In this document: positions 38,501 through 50,800 of the stretch, one piece after another | Position numbering within the stretch: the first letter of the stretch is position 1 | Layout of the letters: every line of letters begins with the position of its first letter | Origin: Rhodeus uyekii | Taxonomy: Eukaryota; Chordata; Actinopteri; Cypriniformes; Acheilognathidae | Direction of reading: 5' to 3' | Length of the DNA: 64,000 nucleotides | Assembly (NCBI GenBank): GCA_037043235.1 | Contig: JAWRVZ010000016.1 | Coordinates: 2,041,001 to 2,105,000, forward strand | Notes under the pieces: generated by a model | The model's input: only the letters and a program-made list of their open reading frames with translations | Database searches by the model: none | Told to the model about the DNA's origin: nothing | Position numbers and translations under genes: made by a program

Positions 38501-41500
38501 CACGGCAGCCCCAAACCCTTCCATTTCCTCAACCTGGGCCAATGGCACGCCAGTCTTCCTGTAGTCCATATGCCCGTGCCCCCTCTACCCCTCGGCCAGA
38601 CTATTCTCAGTGTGATCCCTATGGACAACAACCTGTTACACCAAGACCTTCGAGTGACCCTTTTGCCCAGTCTCCATTTTCTAATGCCTACGCTAGAATG
38701 CCAGGCACACCTAGACCACATGACCCTGAACCCTACACTCAGCAGCCTGCATCTCGCCATGCAGTCATGATGAATCAACCCTCTCAGCAGCAGACTCAAA
38801 ACCGCATAATGTCCCCTATGTCAATGGACCCTTACGCACAACCCCCTGGGACCCCACGCTCAGGAATGGTAGACCGGTTCCCCAAGTCTCCAAGTCACCA
38901 AAGGTCTCATGATCCTTTTAGTCAACCTTCTGGACTGCCACGCTTGGTAGGGCCCGATCCTCATACAATGGGAAGGTCCCAGCCATTACCTAATGATTCA
39001 TGTGCACATCTCTCGCAAACACCTCACCCTGGAGGTGTCAGCCAGGGATTGGGTCCTGGGCCCATGTCCAATCAAGATCCATTTTCTTCTCCTCAAGTGT
39101 TGATGCAAGACACTTTTGCCAGTCCAACAAAACATCGACCTCAGACCCTCAAACATCTAGGTATGGCAGATGATACCGGATCTCAGCAGCTATCCAGTCG
39201 ACCCAGTCAGACTCCTATCCATGACCCCTTTGAGCAGGCCCCTATTATTCCACATTCTCAATGTGGAGAAAATAAGGAGCACCAAGGACTAGTACAGAGT
39301 ATCACTACCCACACCATGGGGCAGCCCAGCACTGAAGCTCAAACTGTACCTCTTGCTGAAGCTGAGGAAAGACTCAGACAGGTGTTGTTTTTCAATAAAA
39401 TAACTCTATTTAAGATGGTTTTATTTCTAATGAGATGCATTATATCATTTACAATATATAATTTGTACAGCACCAATTAACACAATTAACTTTATTTTGT
39501 TCACAGCGTCAACGTATTCGAGAGTTGATCCTCAAACAGCAACAGCAGAAAAGTGCCATACGTCAAGACAAGGGTATACAAGATCATCCTCTGACCATGC
39601 CTCCAGGAACCCCTCAACACTGGAGTCAGGAGTCTATGGGCCAACATAATGAAAATTTTAATCGCCCACCACCACCATATCCTGGTCCAGGAGCTGTAAG
39701 AGCCCCTCAGAGATTTCATGGGCCATACCATGGGGATCATCAGGGGCATTTCCCTGAAGGGCAGTTTCCTAGACCACAGTTTCCTGGAGATGTTGACTCA
39801 AATATAAGACAGCTTGGGCCAAGGTGGGTGAATTTACATTCTAACAAACAGGTAGTACTTTGTATTAAAAATGCTAAATAGTAAATTTCTCTTGTTGATT
39901 TTAGGATGCCACTCACTTCTAATGTCCAAGGTCCTATGGGAGCTCCAAGACCTCAGATGCAGGACTCAATGATTGAAGCTCATCCACAGATGAGAAGATC
40001 CATGTCTATGGACTTGGGCAAAACAATAGGCGGAAGCCCTTTAGGAGGCCCACATTTGCCACCTCGTGGCATGCACACGCAACAGCATAACATTATGGGG
40101 CCTTTCATAGAACTGAGACACAGAGTACCAGATAACAGACTTCGGCTTCCCTTTGCACCACCTGTTATGCAGGGAAATCGAGTGGAATCGCCCTTACATC
40201 AACAACCCCCAGGTTTCTTGGGTGGCCAAGAAATGGTATTCAACTTCAATCAGGTTCCAAAGACAATGGACACCACAATGAATCAAGCTCAGGTAGCTGT
40301 TACACAGATGCAGGCATCTCTGAGCTTGGGGAATTTACAACAGGCCAATATTCCGCTGAGAGCGGGACATCCACAAATTCCCCTGACAAGGTCTATAAGC
40401 CAACCTGCTTCCAATGAGACTCTCAATGTTCCTTTACTCACAAATATTTCTGCTACATCTGCTATACAAAATGTTGAGGTTCCTTTGTCCTCAAATGAAG
40501 TACCTGAGGAGAAAATTGATACTGATGAATCTGCTGTGAAAGACCTTGAAGATGTTGAGGTGAAGGACCTTGTTGATGCTGATTTAGAGAACCTAAATCT
40601 TGACCCAGATGATGGAAAGGACTTGGATCTTGAAACTAATGACCTGCATCTAGATGATTTCTTAACATCTGGGAAATTTGATATTATTGCATATGCTGAT
40701 GCTGATTTAGATCTTAGTGAGGACCTGGATCTCAGTGATCCCATGGAAGACCAGACTGAGATGTCTGATGTCCAAAAGACCAAAGCTGAGAAAAAAACTG
40801 AAAGTTTTGATGACACATCCTCATCGTCATGTTCAACAGTGAGAGAAGTGGTTAACAACACTGCCCAGTCTCAAGATCACATCAGTAAAGATGTTCCTCA
40901 AGATCAGATTTTGGATTCCTTAAAAACAGAGGATAGCAAAAATGGAATTAAAGATTGCTTGAACCAAGATACCTCTTGTAAAAATCAGATAAATGATAGT
41001 GCTGCCATTAATCAAGCTGGCTTTGAAAGTGATATTGATGCCAGTTTACAGGTTCCAAAGACTGGAATGAACCCTGATGCTACTCCAGTGCTTTCAAGGA
41101 TGCTCGTCAATGTACAAGCAGAAAATGAATCCCTAAAGCAGGAACACTGTGGGCAGTCAGCGGCACAAAGCAACCCTACAAATCAGGAAGCTACAATGTC
41201 ACTCAGTAGTTCCATGCTGGGGCAAGAAAGCTTTTCAGTGCAAGGGATGGATACTGGTCTCAGTATTGACCAATCTTTGGTGTCTTCTCATGGTGAAAGT
41301 GCATTAGAAGTCCCAGGCTCCATTCAGGAACATCAACAAAGCCATATTTTTGGTGTGGATCAAAAGGATGATGTACTCTCAGGGGAACAACAGAGTATTC
41401 TTGCACAACAGGCAATGTTATCACAGCAAGGTCATCAGAACAGACCACTGCTTCTGGAGGAACAGCCACTTCTTCTCCAAGACCTCCTGGATCAGGAAAG

Positions 41501-44500
41501 ACAGGAACAACAGCAGCAAAAGCAGATGCAAGCTATGATAAGACAACGTTCCAGTGACTCATTCTTCCCCAACATAGGTAATGTTTAGCTAATATAAAAA
41601 GATGTGCTTTTGTTCTTCCTTGATGCCTCAGTATTAGACCTTTCTCTGTTTTACATGTGATAAACAACTGGTCAAAAGCTAAAAAGATGATAAACTCATT
41701 GTACACATGGAGCTACTTTCTTACAGACTCCTAAATTCAGTTTTGACCTACTTGACTGGCAATCCTGTCTGTTGGAAATTACATTTGTAATTTTGAGTAA
41801 ATGGCATTTATATGTCATTACATTTGTGAAACCAAAATAGCACAACAACTGTTATTCTAGCAAATGTTACTAGACCTGATATTTATTGTGAAATGCATTT
41901 ACATTATAAACCTGTCTTAGAGAAACCAAAACTAAATTATGTAATTAAAGTAATATTCCAGCAGCATCATGTTGTGCATTTCCACAGAAAATTGTTTGAA
42001 CTCGCACTTCACTTAAAAAAAACAACAACTAAAATGCACTTATAATTATTGTCTATGGTATTTCCCCATAAAATGATTTGATTGTAAAAAAAAAAAAAAA
42101 AAAAAAAATTACCTGTTTTTACAAAACGAGGCGTAAAATTATTAATAGTTTTACGTCTATTTAACCCAAAATAACAATTTAAACCATCTGTATGTTTTTA
42201 TCACAAGCTAAATCATTTATATATTTGTACTTTATATTTTGTAAGAAAAATATTTGTGCTCTATATTTGACAATATGCTTGCATGGGACTACAATTTACT
42301 TAAATGTGCATACCTTTCCAATCATGTATTCAGATTTTGATGCTATCACTGACCCCATAATGAAGGCAAAGATGGTTGCATTGAAAGGAATCAATAAAAT
42401 GATGGTTCAGAACAACATGGGAATGACTTCAATGGTCATGAACAAGTAAGTCAATAGTCTTGTTTGTTTCACAGAAATAATATTAGATTGATTTCAGTGT
42501 TTATGAGCATGTGCACCAATGGCTCTTCCATTGTGTCTCATTCATTATTTTATTTCCCAATTAGTGTCCCGACAGCACAAGTGTTACCTGTCCCTGATGG
42601 AGGCATGTCACCAATGCAGTTGGCTGGACAGGTAAGAATTTTAGTTGATTAAAATGTTTGGTCTACACATCCTCCACCCCTGTGTTTATTAAATATTGTC
42701 TAAATTGATTTTCCTTTTTCAAGTTCATAATGATTGTGTACTTTTGTCATAAATCTCACATTTAGGATAGCAAAATTGCTCCTCAAATCGCACGACCCAA
42801 TCCCCCAAATTTTGGAACAGGATTTTCCCGTAAGTTTTTAATATTTATTGATATCATTATATAGAACATGTTGTTTATCTTCCAGTTATAGGGCCAATAT
42901 TTATGTGTAATGCAATTCCAGATTTAAGCATTTACTGAACATATTTAAATGTTATTTTTCCTTTAGTCACACACACAAAAAGTATCATTCTTTAAGCCTC
43001 TGATTAATAATTCCAACCTTTCACTCGTCAAGATGACACACAGAAGGTTCAGTATGAGGACTGGCTCAGGGAAACCCAGCAGCTGCTTCAGATGCAGCAG
43101 AAGTTTTTGGAGGAGCAGATTGGGGCCCACAGAAAATCAAAAAAGGCTCTGTCAGCCAAGCAGAGAACTGCCAAAAAAGCAGGACGGGAGTTTCCTGAAG
43201 AAGATGCAGAGCAGCTGAAACATGTGACAGAGCAGCAGGGGGTTGTGCAGAAACAGCTGGAACAGGTAAAGCACACACATAATATCAATCATTCAAGGTT
43301 TTATCTTCATTATCTGCTTTTCTTTCTTTTGTTATATAGATAATCTCTTTAACTTCTTTTTCTGAAAACTAAACCTATTAAAACACTAGATATTGCCAAA
43401 AACAATTATGAACAATTCGCTTTGTCCTTTGATGTAAGACAAGATATCTAACTAATGATAACTGTAGTAGTATCCACACTAATAGTTGATAACCTGCTGC
43501 TTTAAATGCTCAAGCTGTTTAATGTCAGGTGAATTCTTATTAGCTGTCAGATCATTTTATCGTTCATCAGATGGAAAAATTGTTTTTGTTGATATTGTTC
43601 TTCTTTGTCATTATTGTTATAGTTTGGGTGTATCGTTCATTAGATGTAATAATAATAATAATAATAATTGTTGATATTGTTCTTCTGTGTGAATGTTATA
43701 GTCGGGGTGTGGACTTCCCCATTATCATAGAATTAGAATGAGTATTAAAACATTATAGTTATACAAATCATCTTAACCTTAGTTTTTCAGAATCTTTTAA
43801 GTGAATACAAACTCCTTGAATCCTTAAACATTTCTATGACTGTTTTTGCTTTATAACAGTCAAATAAAGTAATATACGCTTGTTAACTTGGACATCAATA
43901 GTTCAGATGTCATGTTCCCATCAGACAGCAATGCTTCATTTGCTTCATATGCTTTGTTTCAGTTATAATGAATAGTTTCGAGGAGTCACCCACTATCGGA
44001 AACATATTCAAGGACATGGACATATTCTTAAATCTTCCATTCCAGTTCTTTCAGATTTATTTCAAACTCTGTGACGTAAGATAAAGGACATATTGGAATG
44101 AATGAGAAAAGTACATGTTGTTTTAAATGTTTCAGTCCAATTTAAGGTCTGCTTATTCTAGATCCGCAAGCAGCAGAAGGAGCATGCAGAGCTGATAGAG
44201 GAGTATAGAGTTAAACAGCAGCAACAGGGTGGCATGCAGCCCCCAATGATGCCTGGAATGCCACCAGTGCAGCCTCATGCTGGCATGATGCCAGTTGTGC
44301 CCCCCATAAACCAACCTATGATGGGTCCCATGATGCCCATTCGTCTTCACCCTGGCCAACCAGATGCAGCTAATGCATCCAACACACCAGGCTGGCACCC
44401 TGGTGCACCTGTTCCTAGTGGAGGACCTCAAATGCAAGGAGTAATGCCTGCTCAAGCAGTTCAGCCACAGCCTCCACAGCCGACAGTGGCTAGGCCTAAT

Positions 44501-47500
44501 CAGGGGCAGGCAGGTGGTGAGTCTCCTCACGTGAATTTCGATGATACCAACCCATTTAGCGAAGGTTTCCAGGAGCGTGAGCGCAAAGAGAGACTACGGG
44601 AGCAGCAGGAGAGACAAAGAGTTCAGCTCATGAAGGAGGTGGAAAGGCAGCGTGTGAAACACTGCATGGAGCAACAGCAGGTTCCAAACTGTCAAGATGG
44701 GACCATGAGGGCCCTGTCCCAGATGCCTTTTTATAACCAGGATCTACCGCAGGACTTCATGCAGCCACCCAGAATGCAGCAGCAGGTGCAAGGGCCAACA
44801 TTTCCACAGCAACAAGGCATGCAACAAGGGTTCGTTGGAGGACCGTCCAGACCAATGATGGGTAATGGTCCATTCCCTCAGGAAATGGGACCAGGATTTG
44901 TTTCTGAGAACCTAGCTCCCCATGGACCTAACTTTGTCCAGACCCAAGCTAGGCCTCAGAGATATCCTGGGCCAAAAATGATGCCTCAAAATTCAGCTCA
45001 AGGACATCCATTTCCAATGGAAGGACCTACACCCTTGCCTCCTAACTTTCCAGGTCCCGGTCCATCACTTATCCAGCTGTACTCCAACATCATCCCGGAG
45101 GAGAAGGGCAAGAAGAAAAGGAACCGCAAGAAGAAGAAAGAGGACGACTGTGAGTCGCTAAGAGCTCCTTCTACACCTCACTCTGACCTGACAGCCCCGT
45201 TAACACCCTGCGTGTCAGATACATCATCCACACCGACAAGGAACCCAGTTGTTTTCGGCGACCATGAGTTCTGCGAGACATCCCAACCTGGATCGTCTAC
45301 ACCAGGCTCCATGAGCAGCCAGCCGCACTCTGAGCTGGAGCGCCAGCTCTCTGAAGGCAGCTGTGGTGGAGGGCTAGAGATGGCCATGAGCCATCAGGAG
45401 ATGCATGAGAGGATCCTCTCCAACATCAAATTGGAAAAGGTGGAGGCGAGTGACTGCCATGGACATAAGGGAATGGAGATGGAAATAGGAATAGGCATGG
45501 TCAAGGTTGAAGGAGAGAGGGAAGGAATGATGCCTCATCATGCGAGTCCAGCCAACAGCTTAAAAGGAGAAGCTGGGAATGAACTCCTCAAACACCTTCT
45601 AAAGAATAAGAGGACTCCACCTCCTGCACTGCCCCACCAGAGGTCTGAAGACAGTCTGAGGTCAGAGGAAGAGGGATTCATAGACAGCAAAGCATTTCTA
45701 CGACAGAGCTCCATGGATAGCACTGGGGTGAGCATTGAGGATGCATTGTTTTAATTTCAAAACATGGGTAGTTTTGAATTCTTGTCTTGACTGTGTCATT
45801 TTCCTTTCCACACAGACATTCTCAGATTCAAACCACCCTGATTTCCCTGGACCATTACTTCCAGAGGACAAGAAGAAACAGAGGAACAAGAGAGCACCCA
45901 AGAGCGGCGACAGACCCGCCCCCCGCTGTAAAAAGAGGAAGAAAGAGGAGGATGAGAGTCAAACCATGTATTCCTCCACTGAGCCAGTCATGACCCAGTT
46001 AAAACAGGTAAGTTGCAAAATCCTTTATCTTTTCAGTCTTGTATCATTTACTTCCATGGCCGTCAGTGGTCTCAGATATCCCTTCATCAATAATGATTAG
46101 GACGAGTTTTAGAGAATACATTTTTTTCGTACATGCATTGTTTTTACTGTATTTTTGATCATATAAAAACAGCCTTGATGAGCGTAGGAGACTTCTTTCA
46201 GAAACCTTTTTTTTATGAATGGTGTTGTACATATTTCTTTCTGTCCTCTTGAGAAAGCAACCGTATTTTGTCAGATATAACTATACACTAAACAAAACCA
46301 ATAATAAATGCTTATCATATGAGAAGTTGTCAGATTACATAGGACCTCAGGAGCGCAGGTTTCTCTCCTCCAACACTTTTCCAAGCATGACCTTTACCTC
46401 ACATTTCCCATGTGTTGTTCTTTTTGTCTCATTGTTTCATTGCAGCAGCAGCTCTCGCTCTTGCCCCTAATGGAGCCTCTGGTGGGGGTGAACTTTGCCC
46501 ATTTCATGCCCTATGGGGGTGGACAGCTGGATGGAGAGAGCCGTCTCTCTGGCACGTTTGGAAGCGCCTCATTGGATGGTGTCTCAGACTATTACTCCCA
46601 ACTGATTTACAAGGTAATTATGATTAGCTAATAAAATACTGTATGATTGTTCATTTTCTACTGAAGCATCAAGCAATCATTTGTATTAATTACATCATCT
46701 CGTGATATTAGCAGGAAACTCCACTTATTAGATGTGCAGATTATCTCTGATATTTGTATTTTTCTACAGCAGAATAACCTGAGCAACCCACCCACCCCTC
46801 CTGCCTCCCTGCCTCCTACCCCTCCTCCAGTCGCACGGCAGAAGTTGCTCAACGGCTTTGCCACAACAGACGAACTTGTCAGCAAAGGTGGTGTCATTGT
46901 TGGGCATGATGGTGAGTGGCAACTCTGAATTTGATGTTGATAGTGATCGTTTTGACTAGTTGTGGACAAACCAATGAACTGTTTACTCTTGGCTAGAGTT
47001 TTCTTTATCATTTGCTTTTTTTAATCATCAATCATGTTTATTTTTTCTGGTTTTTGGATTTTAGTCAATATTGAGTTTACCAAAATTGCTGCCATTTAGA
47101 AATGTAGCAGTTTACAGTGATTGCCCAAAACAAAGATAGATTTAGATCACAAAACACAATCTTTCTAATGCATAATGAGCGCTAATAAAAATATACCACT
47201 GACAATGTTTTTTTTTTTTTTGTGTTATTTTTGTTTTGTTTCTTTCAACAGTCACCAAAGGGCTGCTTTCTCGACCACTACAGTTTAAGGCTGAAGAGGA
47301 GCTGCTGGCTCGAGCTCTGGCTCAGGGGCCCAAAACTGTGAATGTGCCAGCCTCTCTTCCCACCCCTCCTCATAACAACCAGGAAGAGCTCAGGTCAGTA
47401 CATGGAAATTAAAAACTGGGATAACACTTCCCAATGAAGTTTTGATGCTTCTGTTATGTCAAAGTTTGACCTTCAGATGTGGGTGTTTTAACAGAATTTA

Positions 47501-47785
47501 ATTATAATTACAATTGTATAATTGTGAATATTACTATGGAGTAATGACTGCTGAAAATTCAGCTTTGCCACTATAAGAATAAATTACATTTTAAAGTATA
47601 TTAAAATAGGAAACAGTTATTTTAAATTGCAATAATATTTGACAATATTACAGTTTTTTATCAAATGAATGCAGCCTTGGAGACTTTTTTTTATAAATGT
47701 AAAAATATTTTACATTTAATCATTTAGCAGACGTTTTTATCCATAATTGAGAACATTTAAACCAAAAATAAACAACAATATATAA

Positions 47786-47833
<48 letters not shown>

Positions 47834-50800
47834 TGATCCCTCGCCACTTCGCGGTTCACTTATCGCGGATTCGCTATTTCGCGGATTTTCATAATGCATT
47901 TTTTTTTTTTTTTTTTTTTGGTGCATTGTGCTCAGCATTCTGATTCGCTAAAAACTCACTTCCGCTTCTTGTATCAAAACATGCTACGAATTGTGCTATC
48001 ATTTTGTCGTCTCGTGCAGTTATGTGTACGTAAGAGGACACGAGAGATGAGGAGGAAGGACTAACGCTTGGTCGCTTAGCAACCATGGTGCGAATGGCCA
48101 CTGAACTTAAGCGATTAGCTGAGGAATGGGACCCTTTGATGGGCCGTTCATTACAGTTCTCCAACGTAATCGATGGTGGCATGTCGGTGTACAAGGATCT
48201 TTTTGCAAAGAAGAAAAAAGAGCGACAACAGCTGCCTATCACTATGTTCTTCTCCCGAACAAACACACCTGCACCGCGGGCTTCAGAAGAAGAGAACACT
48301 GCAGAGCGTAGTCAGGATGCAGCGGCCCAGTCTGAAGAGCTGTGAAACGGCCTACACGCGAGTCACTGTATTTGTATACATGTAATAGTTGCTAATTGTA
48401 AAAAAAAAAAGTTTTCTATTTCGCGGATTTCACTTATCGCGGGTCATTTTCGGAACGTAACCCCCGCGATAAACGAGGGATTACTGTATATAAATAGAAA
48501 ATATAGATAGAAGAGAAATAGAAGGTGTTAGTATTAATGGGACAAGTGTTGATGAAAGTTTTCTTGAAATTTAGCTTGTTAGCTTTGGCTAAAATAGACA
48601 GACATTCCACCAGCGTTGGAACAGTCATGGTAAAAGTCTGGGAGAGTGATCATCTCACTGCTACATTCTGGATCAGATGCAAAGGTTTGACAGTACATGC
48701 TGGAAGGGCCTGCCAAGAAAGCATTACAATAGTCCAGTCAGGATAAAACCAGAGCTTGGACATCCAGTTGTGTAGCATGTACCAATAGGAAGGGCCTTAT
48801 CTTCCTAATGTTGTATTTGGCTAATCTGTGGGACTGGGTAGTTTTAGCGATGTGATCTATGAAGTTTTGCTGATCATCAATCACAACTCCTGGCTGTCCT
48901 AGAAGGAGTTGTGGTAGACGAACCTAGCTGAATGAAGTTGTTGAGATAAAGTATCGGGTTGGTTATGCCTTGGCAAGGTTGAGTTGAGGGTGATGGTCCT
49001 TCATACAGCAAGGAATGTATGTTTGGCAGGCTGAGATACGGGGAGCTGTCGTCGGATCATCTGGCTGGAATGAGAGGCACAGTTGAGTGTCATTAGCATA
49101 GCAGTGATAGGAAAAGCCATGTTTCTGAATGACAGAGGCTAGTGATGCCATGTAGATGGAGACGAGAAGTGGTCCAACCACTGAGCCCTGAGGCACCCCA
49201 GTAGCCACATGATGCGACTTGGATACTTCACCTTCCAAGAAGGATCTTCCTAAGAGATAAGACTTGAACCACTGGGGTATGGTTCCTAATATGCCCATTG
49301 TCATTAGGGTTGACAGGAAAAAAATGTAAACTATAGTGTTCTTATTTTTCTCTCTATAATTAAGAGAAAAACTCATATTTGATACCAACTAAACGACTAT
49401 ATCCTTAAAATAAAGTATTGATTCCTCATTTATGGCACATTTTCCGTCCTTTAGGATGATTGTATAGTTAATTATTCTATTTTTAAACTATACAATATAA
49501 CTTTTTATTTTCTCAAAATGTAGGAAAAAGTAATTAAAGTTGAAATTTCTCTATTTTTTTATATTTTAAATCAGTTAAATTCTATCATCATCATTACACC
49601 AAAATTCAATTGAAGGTTGATCAAGCCCTTAATCAGATCTTCATTCCAGAGCAAATGTTTTGACATAGATGAAAGTGCAATAGTATGTGCGAAAAAGTTA
49701 ATGATGGACAGTACTTTGAAATGTGTTTCCATATAAACATGGCACAAAAATATTATGAATTTTGTATTTTTTACCCATTAGTCTATTTTCAGTTTCTCAT
49801 TAAAATGTAACCTATCTATTTCTCTTATACAGGGGGCAGGAGCACTGTGAAGACAGAGACACCCCAGACAGCTTTGTCCCATCATCTTCCCCAGAGAGTG
49901 TTGTTGGCATGGAAATCAGTCGCTATCCTGATCTCTCACTGGTCAAGGAGGAACCTCCTTCTCCAGCCCTGTCTCCAGTAATTCCAATGTTTCCTGTCTT
50001 TAGAGGCAAAGGTAACTAGCTCCTTCCCTTTTGTGCCTACAATTACAGTATACATATTACGGGAGCTGCTGAGTGACCACAGTGAATATGATTGATTAAG
50101 CCGTCTTTATTTACTCCCTCTTATTTTATAGGGTCAGAGGTCAGGTTACGAGAGGTGAAGATGGAGCCTTCATCAGTGTTCTTTGGCTCTCAGTTTGGAT
50201 CGGTGCAAAATGGTTCCAACACTGGGCTGGTGTCCATCGCCATCACACTGAAGCCAGCTGCTGCTGAGGTGAGAAACAGTGTTGGTTTCATAGACAAACC
50301 TACATCTGCAGAGGACCTGCAGCATTTGTCTCAACTGACAGTACATGAAGAACATGAAGTACAGAAAACATAAAACCGTACAACAAAACATGGAAGAACA
50401 AGTACAACAATTTCCCTATTACAGAATGGGTGCAAAGATGGGTGTCTTTGAAAAGATTTGACAGAATTTAAATTCACAGTACATGAAGTCAGTGGGAATT
50501 GAATGTGTACAAATGGTGTAAATAACTACATTTTTACATTTTCTGAAGAAAATGTTTTTGCCAATGAAAAAAACTGCTGCTTCAGCCCCAAGCATGAGCA
50601 ATAAGAATAGTGTTGCTTGCATCAGCAAACACTACTAATACATTTTAAATAAAGCGATACATAATATCTAAACTGTTCTCATTCCTCACTGTGTGCTTCC
50701 TTGGCTCTTTTTAGAACATCACTGATGTTGTCGCAGCCATTGCTGACCTGATCCGTGTGAAGATCCCGAGCAGCTATGAGGTCAGCAGTGGCCCGGGCTC

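Larger units (their letters stand above)
47700..49345 (-). mobile_element. LINE (L2-like) remnant on the minus strand, split by a Tigger element
   Basis: Minus-strand reverse transcriptase: VPQGSVVGPLLVSIYMASLA, then YHCYANDTQLCLSF, DHHPQLNLAKA, VVIDDQQNFIDHIAKT, YNIRKIRPFLL and LDYCNAFLAGP, in the usual order. The catalytic YADD is YAND. The 3' tail ggataaaaacgtctgctaaa is at 47720-47745 (minus). Tigger copy at 47831-48486 interrupts it. Confidence 0.82.

Noticed and set aside
38500..38799. Minus-strand ORF in exon 23
   Set aside because: Antisense of the Pro-rich repeats; no independent support.
40289..40861. 190-residue ORF on the minus strand
   Set aside because: It lies exactly antisense to the acidic tract of kmt2c exon 25; Ser/Arg-rich composition is the mirror of GAT/GAA-rich coding sequence.
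42087..42110. Processed retrogene marked by the poly-A run
   Set aside because: No coding or LINE-derived body and no target duplication beside it.
44153..44530. 125-residue minus-strand ORF
   Set aside because: Antisense to kmt2c exon 30, Trp/His/Leu-rich as expected from the complement of Met/Pro/Gln codons.
46219..46470. Extension of exon 32 upstream as a larger ORF
   Set aside because: The family text begins at the Gln before LSLLPLMEP and the acceptor tract (ttgtttcattgcag) fits there; the upstream part has no similarity.
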